A stretch of 41,211 bases of DNA from Microcaldota archaeon. GTDB taxonomy: Archaea; Micrarchaeota; Micrarchaeia; Anstonellales; Bilamarchaeaceae. The notes under the pieces are model-generated. The model searched no databases and was not told the DNA's origin. It saw only the letters and a program-made list of their open reading frames with translations. The DNA is taken from positions 1-41,211 of the forward strand of contig JAGVWJ010000013.1 of the NCBI GenBank assembly GCA_018304385.1. Direction: 5' to 3'. Made by a program: the position numbers and the translations under genes. Below are positions 1 through 9,409 of this stretch, piece by piece; the stretch's first letter is position 1; the number at the start of each line of letters is the position of its first letter.

Positions 1-1
1 A

Positions 2-475
2 TACACTGCAACAGAAACAGCGCGCCTTACAAACTGTATTAAGAGTGAACAAAATTATGCTAATCAGCCATCAGAGACATATGATATATTAGCTAATGAT
101 AGCGGAAATGTTGGCGATCAACTAGCTGCTACAGCATATAGAAATGGTGAGCCAATGTCATTTGCAAATGTAAGTATAATCAGTCCGAAAGGTGAAGAGC
201 AGATGTTAACTGCTGATGAACACGGCGCAGTTGTTATACCACTTGAATTCATTGGAGATTACAAGCTTTCATTAATTAAAGAACCAGGCGTAGTTGTGAA
301 GAGCAAGACAGTTAAGGCAGTTTTAACCCTTGAAGATGTTAATGTAAAAGAAACAAAGGCTGGTTTTTCATTATCTCCATTGCATGTGTTATTTATTCCG
401 CTATTTCTAATAGTTGCATTATTGATTTATGGTTACTACAGAAATAGGAAAGAAGGCGAATTTTATAGATTATGA
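2..475 (+). CDS. C-terminal part of a membrane-anchored secreted protein (5' truncated by window edge)
   Basis: Frame of ORF 155..475 is open back to base 2; C-terminal TM helix (LHVLFIPLFLIVALLIYGYY) and short basic tail. Confidence 0.75.
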   Translation, partial: YTATETARLTNCIKSEQNYANQPSETYDILANDSGNVGDQLAATAYRNGEPMSFANVSIISPKGEEQMLTADEHGAVVIPLEFIGDYKLSLIKEPGVVVKSKTVKAVLTLEDVNVKETKAGFSLSPLHVLFIPLFLIVALLIYGYYRNRKEGEFYRL

Positions 476-698
476 TTGTTAAAAAGAGAAAAGTATGTAA
501 GAAGTATTTTTATAAATTACAGACTATATTATTACTACTTTTGGTATAAAAAAAAGCTTTTCATAATCATCTATTTAAATAAAATAAAATAAAGTAAAGA
601 TTGGTGATTTAATGGTGGGCAAGCAGTTTGCATTACAAGTGGAAAGAAATGGTCAAGGTTTAAAAACCTTTCTAACCAAATTTAACAACGTGATAAAT

Positions 699-1262
699 AT
701 GAAATATTTTGTATTGTTCGTTTTGGCAGTATCTTTTTTAGCTAGTTTTGCTTTTGCAGCAGCACCTGCAGCTTCAAGCTGTGGAGGCAATGTTTTAACT
801 AAAGGTCAAACTGTTTCTCAAGGAGATTATAGCGTAAAACTAGTTGATGTTTATTCTGGGGATATGGGAAGTTTCCAGGTTCTTAAAAATGGACAACATC
901 TAACGTTTAAATCTGTTTATCCAGGACAAAGTGGAGTTTATAGCAGCAATGGTGAATCTGTTGCAATAGAGTTATGTAGTGCAAGCAATGCAGAGAACTG
1001 GGCTGATGTTAAACTAACATTTAGTATAGTTACAGCAGCACCAGCCCCAACTCCAGCACCACAACCAGCACCAAGCCCAGTACCTGCTCCTAGTCCAGCA
1101 CCAGAACCAACACCAGTTCCTGCTCCAGCACCAGCTCCAAGTCCAGCACCAACAGTTCCAGCATGTAGTGCACCTTCTTTAGATGGCGCAGGTTACAGCT
1201 CAAAATGGAAATCATGTTACATTTTTAACTGCTACATTAGGAACAACACATACAGTTTCTAA
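699..1262 (+). CDS. Secreted Pro/Ala-rich surface protein, N-terminal fragment of a frame-disrupted gene
   Basis: Met at 699 gives a signal peptide (MKYFVLFVLAVSFLASFAFAAAPA); beta-type domain SCGGNVL..., PAPSPAP linker, then frame breaks near 1203. Confidence 0.65.
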   Translation: MKYFVLFVLAVSFLASFAFAAAPAASSCGGNVLTKGQTVSQGDYSVKLVDVYSGDMGSFQVLKNGQHLTFKSVYPGQSGVYSSNGESVAIELCSASNAENWADVKLTFSIVTAAPAPTPAPQPAPSPVPAPSPAPEPTPVPAPAPAPSPAPTVPACSAPSLDGAGYSSKWKSCYIFNCYIRNNTYSF

Positions 1263-2283
1263 CAATGGGAATAGCCTACAAGTAAATGTTTGTGAAGCAG
1301 ATTCAACTGCAAGAACAGCAAAAGGAACAGTAAGTGTAACCTTAGCAACTCCAGCACCAACTCCAGCTCCTATTCCAGTTCCAGCTTCAACATGTGGCGG
1401 TACAGTCTTAACCCCAAGTGCTTATGTTGATCTTGGTAATGATGTTAGATTATTATTAGTTAACGTATATTCTAACGATTATCTAAGTTTGCAATTGAAA
1501 TACAGAGGACAGCACGCAGGATTTTTATATCTAAAAGTAGGGCAATCAGCTGAAAAAACAATAGGCACAGATGCAGGTGATTTAAGAGTAAATGTAAATG
1601 TTTGCAGCGGTGGAACATCAGCACGTAATGCAGAGGTTTTGGTAAGCTTAAACTCAGTGACTCCAATTCCAGCACCACAACCAGCACCAGCTCCTAGTCC
1701 ACTTCCAAATGTAACAACGCCAACAACCCCAGCTCCAGGTCCATTAGGTGGCACAGTAAATGCTGATACAGTATTACCTACCAGTCCACTAGTAGAACCA
1801 TTACCACCATTATTTCCAGAGCCACAGCAACTTGTGTATACATTAAATATGCGCAGGGGATGGAATTTATTTTCAGTTCCATTTGGTTTAAATATAAACA
1901 GCGCAACAACAACTTGTGCATTCTATCCAAGCAATATATTTGCATATTTGCCAGCAGCTCTTAATACAACCCGAGGTAGCTATGAACATCCAAGCTCTTT
2001 AGGGGTTGGAAAAGGTTATTGGTTTAGAACATATAATGCATGTACAGTTACACTAAGCGGAGAGCCTGAAGAGGAATTCCAATTAAGTCTAAATGCAGGT
2101 TGGAATACAATAAGCGTTCCAAGAAGCGTTGCATTATCAGACTTAGAAAGCGATTGTAATATTGTAAGAGGACCTTATGAATACGATAACGCAGCAAGGA
2201 GATGGAATAAGGCAGAATCTCTAGAACCATTAAAAGGGTACTTTGTAAAGGTAAGCGGAGCTTGTACATTAAGCAATGAATAA
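1183..2283 (+). CDS. Continuation of the disrupted surface protein (repeat domains, Pro-rich linkers, RGWNLFSVPF/AGWNTISVPR domain)
   Basis: Overlapping +frame ORF continues the homologous domain (VTFLTATLGTTHTVSNN...NVCEADS) after the frame break. Confidence 0.6.
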   Translation: MAQVTAQNGNHVTFLTATLGTTHTVSNNGNSLQVNVCEADSTARTAKGTVSVTLATPAPTPAPIPVPASTCGGTVLTPSAYVDLGNDVRLLLVNVYSNDYLSLQLKYRGQHAGFLYLKVGQSAEKTIGTDAGDLRVNVNVCSGGTSARNAEVLVSLNSVTPIPAPQPAPAPSPLPNVTTPTTPAPGPLGGTVNADTVLPTSPLVEPLPPLFPEPQQLVYTLNMRRGWNLFSVPFGLNINSATTTCAFYPSNIFAYLPAALNTTRGSYEHPSSLGVGKGYWFRTYNACTVTLSGEPEEEFQLSLNAGWNTISVPRSVALSDLESDCNIVRGPYEYDNAARRWNKAESLEPLKGYFVKVSGACTLSNE

Positions 2284-2327
2284 TTTTTATTTTTTTTATT
2301 TTATACAAAGTTGGGGGGTTTGGTAAA

Positions 2328-2723
2328 ATGAATGCTATAAAACTTGGTTTATTTTTATTTCTTTTTTTAGCTAGTTTTGCTTTTGCAGCAGCACCTGCAG
2401 CATCTAGCTGTGGAGGCAGTGTATTAAGTGCAAGTCAAAGTACTTCACAAGGAGAATATTCTATACAATTATTTAAGGTTTATTCTGGTAATTTAGCTTC
2501 TTTTAATATTGTTAAGAATGGGCAGAGTGGATTGTTAGCTATTTCTCCAGGTCAAACAAAAACATCTACGGTTTACCCAGATGTAACTATCCAAGTATGC
2601 AGTGCAAGTAATATTGATAATCCAGCATGGGCAGATTTTAAAGTAACTGTGAATGCTCCAGCCCCAAGTCCTTCACCAGCTCCAGAGCCAGCTCCAGCCC
2701 CAAGTCCAGCACCAGAACCATAA
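2328..2723 (+). CDS. Secreted Pro-rich surface protein paralogue, N-terminal fragment ending at an in-frame TAA in the linker
   Basis: Signal peptide and SCGGSVL domain paralogous to 699..1262; TAA at 2721-2723 inside a PAP linker. Confidence 0.65.
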   Translation: MNAIKLGLFLFLFLASFAFAAAPAASSCGGSVLSASQSTSQGEYSIQLFKVYSGNLASFNIVKNGQSGLLAISPGQTKTSTVYPDVTIQVCSASNIDNPAWADFKVTVNAPAPSPSPAPEPAPAPSPAPEP

Positions 2724-2785
2724 CCAACACCAGTTCCTGCTCCAGCACCAGCTCCAAGTCCAGCACCAACAGTTCCAGCATGTAG

Positions 2786-4006
2786 TGCACCTTCTTTAGA
2801 TGGCGCAGGTTACAGCTCAATGCAGGAAGCAGACCTGTTTTAAAAATATTAAAGAATGGTGTATTTGTTACATTTTTAACTGCTACATTAGGAACAACAT
2901 ATACAGTATCTAATGATAGAACAGGTGGAGATAGTCTACAAATAAATGTCTGTGAAGCAGATTCAACTGCAAGAACAGCAAAAGGAACAGTAAGTGTAAG
3001 CTTAGCAACTCCTCCAGCACCGATTCCAGAACCTCCAGTAGAAGTACCACCTACTCCAGAACCTGAACCAGTTCCAGAACCAACTCCAGTTCCAATACCA
3101 ACAGCATGTGGTGGCACAGTCTTAACACCAGGCGCTTATGTTGATCTTGGTAATAATGTTAGGCTAGTATTAGTTAACGTATATTCTAACGATTATGTTA
3201 GCCTACAGGTAAAGTACAATGGAGAACATAAAGAATTTTTATATCTAAAGGTAGGACAATCAGCTGAAAAAACAATAAGCACAGATGCAGGTGATTTAAG
3301 AGTAAGTGCAAATGTTTGCAGCGGTGGAACATCAGCACGCAATGCAGAAGTTTTGGCAAGTGTAAGCTTAATTCCTGTACCAGAACCAGCTCCAGAACCA
3401 GAGCCACCAGTTCTACCCGAGGAAGATGAACCAGAAGTTCCTGAAAATCCAGAGATTGAGCCAGAAGTCCCAGAACCAACCCCAGAGACATGTTCTGAGG
3501 TGCTTAATATAGGTGGCACTCCGTTAATCATCGAGGATATTGATATAACTGCACTAAATTTGCCTGATGTTATATTTGCAGATGGGCATATAGAAACTGG
3601 ATCAAAGGTTGAAATCTTAATACAAAGAAGTGGCTCAGGTTTTCATCTAATGCTTAGTGAAGGAGACGAGGAACAAAAAGGTTTTATAGTTGATAGTGAT
3701 GGCGATGGCAATAATGATCAAGTAATAAGAGTTAGGCTAAGAGTATGCGACATAAATGCTGAAGAAAACACAGTAAGTGTAGATGCAGAAGTTACGCACG
3801 TTGCGTATGCAGCGATAGTTAGAGCTCAAAATACAGAAAACATAGCTAAGGTTTTATTACGTTATAGTAGTAGCATACCTAGCTACTTGGGATTAGCAAG
3901 TGGCAATATCAATGAGCTATCTCCTTTGTTCAAAGGCAAACCAACTAACGTAACCAAAAAAATTCCAAAGCCATTAATGCCATTATGGTATTATGAACAG
4001 CAATAG
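2786..4006 (+). pseudogene. Downstream portion of the second surface-protein paralogue (different frame from 2328..2723; largest ATG ORF is 3353..4006)
   Basis: Frame open from 2786; encodes VTFLTATLGTTYTVSND...INVCEADSTARTAKGTVSVSLATP..., paralogous to 1183..2283. Confidence 0.5.
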
Positions 4007-4049
4007 GTTGAAGGCCAATCTATTTATTTCTTCTTTCTTTATTTAACTT

Positions 4050-5009
4050 ATGAACTATCCTATTTTACTCTATCGCGGCGAGCAGTTTAATGCTAATTTT
4101 TACTATTTTGCGAAATTAGATATTGACCACGCTTTTTTACTAATAGATAAGGATACAAGAACGCTTTTTGTTCCAAAACTTAACGAATCGCTAGCTCGCG
4201 AGCAATTTGATGGTAAAGTAATTGTTTATGAAAATGCAATTGAAACGCTTAAAAAAGAATTAAAAGGAAGGGTTTTTGTTGATGGCGCAGCAATAAGCAT
4301 GCGCTTATTTGAAAAATTAAGTAAATTTTGTAAACCGATTGATGCGAGTGAGAAGTTTGCAGCACAACGAGCAGTTAAAAATAAAGAAGAAATATCAAAG
4401 ATAGCTCGTGCGGCGAAAATAACAAAAGAAATATTCAATTCAATTGATTTTTCTAAAATGAGAACTGAGCTGGATGTAAAACGATTTTTGCTTAGGGAAA
4501 CTTTAGACCTAGATGTAGAGCCTGCATTTGAGCCAATAGTTGCAACTGATAGAAATGCTAGCTTTCCGCATTATCGAGCCAGCAATGTGAAGCTTGGCAA
4601 TATGGTACTTATTGATTATGCAGTTAAGTATCAGTATTATTGCGCTGATTTAACCAGGTGTTTTTTCCTGAAGAATTCAGAAGAGAATAAAGAACTAGAG
4701 GGAAATTACAATTCACTAATTGAAATAACAAACAAGATAGTTGCGAATTTAAGACGCTTTAAAACTGGAAAAGATGTTGCGCTTTACAGCGAGAAACTAA
4801 TCAAAGAATATAAATTTCCACCGATGATTCATAGTATAGGGCACGGTGTTGGTTTAGAAGTCCATGAAGCGCCGCGTTTAGGAAAAAAATCAAAGGATAA
4901 ACTAGCGAATGCAGCGCTTGCTATTGAGCCAGCAGTTTATTTTAAAGAATACGGACTACGTTACGAGGAAACTATCTATATCTCAAAGAACGAAGTAAAG
5001 ATCCTATAA
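4050..5009 (+). CDS. M24 family metallopeptidase (Xaa-Pro aminopeptidase/dipeptidase-like)
   Basis: Motifs VLIDYAVKYQYYCADLTRCF, HSIGHGVGLEVHEAPRLG, ALAIEPAVYF typical of the creatinase/aminopeptidase fold. Confidence 0.9.
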   Translation: MNYPILLYRGEQFNANFYYFAKLDIDHAFLLIDKDTRTLFVPKLNESLAREQFDGKVIVYENAIETLKKELKGRVFVDGAAISMRLFEKLSKFCKPIDASEKFAAQRAVKNKEEISKIARAAKITKEIFNSIDFSKMRTELDVKRFLLRETLDLDVEPAFEPIVATDRNASFPHYRASNVKLGNMVLIDYAVKYQYYCADLTRCFFLKNSEENKELEGNYNSLIEITNKIVANLRRFKTGKDVALYSEKLIKEYKFPPMIHSIGHGVGLEVHEAPRLGKKSKDKLANAALAIEPAVYFKEYGLRYEETIYISKNEVKIL

Positions 5010-6219
5010 GTGCAAGATTCTCAATCCCAAAAAATACAACTTCGCCAACCATAGATGTTCTAAAGCCATAGTCACTGTGTGCTATATCAAAATCTGCCCT
5101 ATAAGAAGAGAGATCAACAGTATCCAGATCTCTACCTTCTTGCTTTGCTAATTCAATCTCTGCTAGTAATGTTATTGCCCTTCTAAAATGGCAGACAAAA
5201 GAAAAATCAGATGTGTACATATATCTTAAAACATCTGCGAAATCACGGTTAAGTTCATTAGCAACATACCTAATTGTGTTTCTTTGCTCTAATGTAAGTT
5301 GATAGCCTAATAATTCTGCAAAAGCAGCTAACTCTAACAAATGCCCTGCAAGAAATATCAATTTTGCAGGATTGATAAGTCCTAGTTCTATTGCCATTTC
5401 AATATTTGGGCATCTGTTTTCATTAGAATCATGTATCATAGCGCCAATAAATTGAAGTAGTGCTAGTTGTCTATCTAATAATTCTTGTGCTTCATCTAGA
5501 AGATGTGTCATAGCCGGGATTTTAGCAGCTGCAGCACAAAGACCTTCTGTTAGATGAAATGCGCTGCATACACTGGGTTCTTCTGATGCATCGGAATGCG
5601 CTATTAAACCAAGTTCTATTAATTGCTTAACAGTCAGCTTATGCTCATTTACCATGAAAGTAAGATCCGGATCTAGTTGCAAATACGCAACAGCAAACAT
5701 AAAATGACCCAGATCCTGGTAGCCTATACGGTCTATATGAATTTTTCTGCTAGCCATTGCTAGATCTGTTAGTGTAGTTTCCCCATCAGATAATAATTGC
5801 TCAGGTCTGATTCCTCCCATAAGTGCATAAGTGAATGTTTGAAAAGGATGAAAATCAGTTGTATGGCCATCTTGTTGAGGTAAGCTAGTGCAACCATTTC
5901 TCTCTGTTCTACAATAACGAATTAATTCTCTTAACCCAGTACTAGAATCAGAAGTAAAATCCCCAAAACCATTGACAACATGACATGTTAATGAAAGATT
6001 CCGTTCACGTAGAAATCCTGCAACATGCCTTGATGTTGCATTAGTAACTAAACTTGCGCAATCAAATGCAGCAGGTACATCTAAACATATTTCTCCCTCT
6101 CTCATCTTATCCTTAAATCTACGTACGCCTCTTTGCATTTGCGGAGACATGCTATATTTTCTAGTTGGGTCAAATCTCTTTGCTAATAACATATGAATCA
6201 CACTAACCAGATAAAACAT
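4972..6219 (-). CDS. Hypothetical protein, 415 aa
   Basis: Long ORF with normal composition; overlaps the 3' end of the M24 gene. Confidence 0.7.
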   Translation of the reverse strand: MFYLVSVIHMLLAKRFDPTRKYSMSPQMQRGVRRFKDKMREGEICLDVPAAFDCASLVTNATSRHVAGFLRERNLSLTCHVVNGFGDFTSDSSTGLRELIRYCRTERNGCTSLPQQDGHTTDFHPFQTFTYALMGGIRPEQLLSDGETTLTDLAMASRKIHIDRIGYQDLGHFMFAVAYLQLDPDLTFMVNEHKLTVKQLIELGLIAHSDASEEPSVCSAFHLTEGLCAAAAKIPAMTHLLDEAQELLDRQLALLQFIGAMIHDSNENRCPNIEMAIELGLINPAKLIFLAGHLLELAAFAELLGYQLTLEQRNTIRYVANELNRDFADVLRYMYTSDFSFVCHFRRAITLLAEIELAKQEGRDLDTVDLSSYRADFDIAHSDYGFRTSMVGEVVFFGIENLALIGSLLRSLRYR

Positions 6220-6296
6220 ATTATTTATGTGGGAGAAAGTATTTAAATAGATGTTTCAGTTAATACCTTTTTAAAGCTTGTTTTCTAAACCAATAT

Positions 6297-6941
6297 ATGA
6301 AAATATTAGTTTTGACATTAGCAATAATGATTTTGTTTTTTGGCTGTTTAGGTGGAGAACAGAAGAAAACAGAAAGTACTGTAGAACCACCAAAAAATGA
6401 TAGCGCTGTTGTGCCTTCGCCACCTCCTTCATACAAACCTAATGATACTCCTGCGCCTCAGCCTGTTGATAAAAATCCTTTTAAGTCTAAGTATGAGGGT
6501 TATAGCTATTATTCCTCTCCTATGTTTTTAATATACTTTCCTGAAGGTTGGGGAATAGATGATAGCCAAAGCGGTATATTTGAGTTTTTTGCTCCGCTGG
6601 AAGATGATAACGATAGAATATCTGAAGATTTTGTTGTAGAAATCTGGGAAGGAAATGAAACAACAGCAGAAGAGTTCGAATCATTTGAGAAACAATTGTT
6701 AAAGCCAGAGGATGTTATCAAGAAGAAAGAAAGTATTCAATACAAGGATAGAGACGCATTCACGATGGAAATAGAAGGTAAGATTCATGATGGCCCTGAG
6801 CCAATGTTCTTCAAAACAATTTTCTTCAGAAATGGGAAATTTATATATAGACTTCATTATGCAATTGAGAAAAGTAAATTAGATAAATACCAGCCAATTA
6901 TGGAAACAATTTTAGATAGATTTAAGATTGGATCAGGATGA
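6297..6941 (+). CDS. Lipoprotein-like secreted protein
   Basis: MKILVLTLAIMILFFGCLGG lipobox-like N-terminus, Pro-rich spacer, then a globular domain. Confidence 0.75.
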   Translation: MKILVLTLAIMILFFGCLGGEQKKTESTVEPPKNDSAVVPSPPPSYKPNDTPAPQPVDKNPFKSKYEGYSYYSSPMFLIYFPEGWGIDDSQSGIFEFFAPLEDDNDRISEDFVVEIWEGNETTAEEFESFEKQLLKPEDVIKKKESIQYKDRDAFTMEIEGKIHDGPEPMFFKTIFFRNGKFIYRLHYAIEKSKLDKYQPIMETILDRFKIGSG

Positions 6942-6970
6942 AGAATATCGATTTTAAGCAGTCCTATCTT

Positions 6971-7987
6971 TCATCCCAATTTTTTAAATGCCAAGGCAAA
7001 ACAAACTACCCCTCCCACATCTTCCCCTATTGCGTTTATTCCTATTCTATCAAATATCCTAAATCTTCTATCAACTAAAGCGATGACATCTTGTGGATCT
7101 CTTATCCTTTTTTCAAGTAAAGGTGCAGCAAATTCAACATGTTCTCTAAGGGCATCCCACGATTGACCGAAATAACCAAGTACCTGCCCCAAGCGATTTG
7201 GATTTTCATAACCTAAACGTAATGTAAGTATAGCATGAAGACCCATGGATAGTGGCGGAATCGATTCTCTCCAAAAAGTTCGATATCTAATAAGGGTTTG
7301 CTCATCGCATTCTGCAATAGGGCCAAAATCAGGAAACTCTAAAGATCCTTCTTCTAAAAATAGTTTTCTAATTTGCAGTTCAAATCCCCTACATCTCCAT
7401 AACCATTCCTCTCTGGAGGCGGTCGCAATATTTTGAAAAGCTAGATTAATAAGTTCAAATAACCTTTCATCAAATTTCATTTCAATGATTAATGGAGAAT
7501 CAGAATGATGGCATACAAAAATAAATACTTCATCTGGTTTTAGGATATCTGCTATATTATTAGTAGCAATAGTTATATCTCCATATTCCAATGAAAAGGC
7601 AGCAATGGCAGAAAGTTCCTTAGCTGACTTTCTTATGTTCGGAAAAGGTTGTTCAAAATCAGCAACTACAAGTGGGACGGCTGGATTTTCTACATTTGCA
7701 ATATCTAGAGTTACAAATGTTCTTTTCCTATTTGCTAATAAATGAACTAGGTGTCCCTTACCGCCACCAATAAGTGCAACATGCGAATCTTTTGGCAAAC
7801 ATTTTTCAAAAAATTCTAGTAATGGAGGGAAGCTCCTAAAGGGGAATATTGTTGTTTCCGCTCTTGGTAAACTCTTCCATGCCTTTTTAGCTTCTGCCCG
7901 CTGTCTCATAGGTAATATATTTACACCATTAGACTTAAAAAGTAACCATTTCGTAAACAAAATTGCAGGGGACAAGATCTGTTCCAC
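6971..7987 (-). CDS. Hypothetical protein with a possible SAM-methyltransferase-like Rossmann motif
   Basis: ORF 338 aa; VALIGGGKGHLVHLLANRKRTFVTLDIAN resembles a class I MTase motif I region. Confidence 0.6.
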   Translation of the reverse strand: MEQILSPAILFTKWLLFKSNGVNILPMRQRAEAKKAWKSLPRAETTIFPFRSFPPLLEFFEKCLPKDSHVALIGGGKGHLVHLLANRKRTFVTLDIANVENPAVPLVVADFEQPFPNIRKSAKELSAIAAFSLEYGDITIATNNIADILKPDEVFIFVCHHSDSPLIIEMKFDERLFELINLAFQNIATASREEWLWRCRGFELQIRKLFLEEGSLEFPDFGPIAECDEQTLIRYRTFWRESIPPLSMGLHAILTLRLGYENPNRLGQVLGYFGQSWDALREHVEFAAPLLEKRIRDPQDVIALVDRRFRIFDRIGINAIGEDVGGVVCFALAFKKLG

Positions 7988-8125
7988 TGAATCCTTTTTA
8001 GAATCTAATGATCCTCTTATGTTAAAAAGGATTCATCCAAAAACGATGTTAAAATAATTATCGTTTAAAACCCTCACCGTTTCTTTGGGGGTGAAGGCCT
8101 CAGCCCCTTTTTTCTAAAGAAAGGG

Positions 8126-8305
8126 GCTATGGCTTGAACTTGTGTAGGCACTAAGCCACGGGATATCTTATAACTGCACTTACTCGCAGTTTTTGGAGTT
8201 ACCTTTTTTCCTAAAAAGGTAACAACTTAAGTCCCGCGCATTTGAACCACGCTCCATCCGTAAATGTGTCGTCTGTCGCGTGTTTGACCGCTCTGCCACC
8301 CCTGC
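8126..8305 (-). tRNA. tRNA-Leu(UAA)-like gene, interrupted; 3' boundary not resolved
   Basis: Minus strand: GCAGGGG-TG-GCA...TGC-G-CGGGA-CTTAAG/A-TCCCG-T-GGC(TTAGT)GCC-TAC-ACAAGTTCAAGC. D-stem, anticodon stem, UAA anticodon, long variable arm and T-loop-like motif present after removing two insertions; T-stem and distal acceptor pairing are poor. Confidence 0.5.
8165..8225 (-). other. Predicted 61-nt tRNA intron at canonical position 37/38
   Basis: BHB-like motif: outer helix CGGGA/TCCCG, 4-bp central helix CTTA/TAAG, 3-nt bulges AGT and ATA; cleavage at AG^T and AT^A restores loop CTTAAGA. Confidence 0.55.
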
Positions 8306-8439
8306 GTCCCGCCTTTTAGGTAAAAGGCGGCCCAAAACTGTTTCGTTAATAAATACTAACGACACAGTTAGAAATAAAATTAGAACCCAACTTTTTAAAA
8401 ATAGGAGGCCCATTGCCCAAGGCTCATTGTTCATGATAG

Positions 8440-9180
8440 CTAACCATACATTCCCGTATCACTAGAACCAGTTTTCTTCGGAGTCTTTGATTTTATCATT
8501 GTTTCCTTTAATGTTTCTGCTAGTTCTTTTGCATCTTTCTCCAAGCTAGTAGTGTTTATCTGAACACCTAAGAGACTAGATAATACTTTCAATGCATTAC
8601 CAGCTGCATGAGGGTCTAAATAATCCTGCGATGCCTCTGCCAATATAGAAAGCACTGGAAAACCTTCTAGCATGCCTTTTGAAAGTAGCAAACCAGTAAC
8701 GCCAGTTGTCGCTCCTTCGCGAATGGGTTTTGCAAGTTTTTTACTAACAATATTCTTCACTAATTTTTGATCGCTCGAAACTACATAAACTGCATCCTGT
8801 TCTTCTTTTAGTGAAATACCACCCAGTGATATAATTAAGCCTGCGTCTAATGTTTTTGAAAAATGAAAGAGCTTATCTGCCAGTTCCATAGAAGAATTAA
8901 TAGGAATAGACATCTCAGATAGAATAACTACTACATTGTACTTAGCGGAATAATGGATTCTTGCAGGTGGTAATGGTTTATAATCATGTATTGCTGCTAA
9001 TGGTGCAAACGCAGCGCTCGTAATATATCCTATAAATTCCAAACCAAGCACATCAACAAGCTGTGATGCTGCAACGCTACCTACTAGCCCAGTGCCAGGA
9101 AAGCCAATAACAACAGTTGGTTTTTTCCATTTAATCTCTGGTATCTCTGATAATTTATGTATTTCAATAGAATCTGCCAT
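8440..9180 (-). CDS. PAC2 family protein (proteasome assembly chaperone family)
   Basis: KPTVVIGFPGTGLVGSVAASQLVDVLGLEFIGYI and GVTGLLLSKGMLEGFPVLSILAEA motifs. Confidence 0.9.
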   Translation of the reverse strand: MADSIEIHKLSEIPEIKWKKPTVVIGFPGTGLVGSVAASQLVDVLGLEFIGYITSAAFAPLAAIHDYKPLPPARIHYSAKYNVVVILSEMSIPINSSMELADKLFHFSKTLDAGLIISLGGISLKEEQDAVYVVSSDQKLVKNIVSKKLAKPIREGATTGVTGLLLSKGMLEGFPVLSILAEASQDYLDPHAAGNALKVLSSLLGVQINTTSLEKDAKELAETLKETMIKSKTPKKTGSSDTGMYG

Positions 9181-9233
9181 AAAATAGTTGAGTAAAGAAA
9201 CATTTTTATAGGCATACTAGCTAATCTATATTT

Positions 9234-9401
9234 ATGTCGGCTCAAAGTGGAAGCGTAAGAATGCCAATGACAAGTGCAGGCATAATAGGCGTAGGTTCAG
9301 ATGTAGAAATAGAAGGGATTAAAGTAGACCCACGTGCCATAATAGTTGCAACGCTAATTGTTGTAGGTTTGGTAAAAGTAGCTGGCATTTTTGTTAAGTA
9401 A
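9234..9401 (+). CDS. Preprotein translocase subunit Sec61-beta, 55 aa (not in supplied ORF track)
   Basis: Manual translation MSAQSGSVRMPMTSAGIIGVGSDVEIEGIKVDPRAIIVATLIVVGLVKVAGIFVK*: single C-terminal TM, Sec61-beta-like. Confidence 0.85.
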   Translation: MSAQSGSVRMPMTSAGIIGVGSDVEIEGIKVDPRAIIVATLIVVGLVKVAGIFVK

Positions 9402-9409
9402 TAATATTT

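Noticed and set aside
2638-3531. Gly/Ser/Leu-rich minus-strand ORFs (2638-3117, 3193-3531, 3198-3491)
   Set aside because: Antisense shadows of the Pro/Ala-rich linkers (GCTCCAGCACC complement).
8309-8335. Acceptor stem built from TTTGGG upstream of the hairpin plus GGTG, paired with CACCCCCAAA near 8085-8094
   Set aside because: Pairing is tempting but the implied T-stem has at least two mismatches and splice motifs are unclear; kept only as a possibility.
8180-8465. ORFs 8180..8434(-) and 8280..8465(+)
   Set aside because: They overlap the tRNA-Leu-like locus and have no recognisable protein features.
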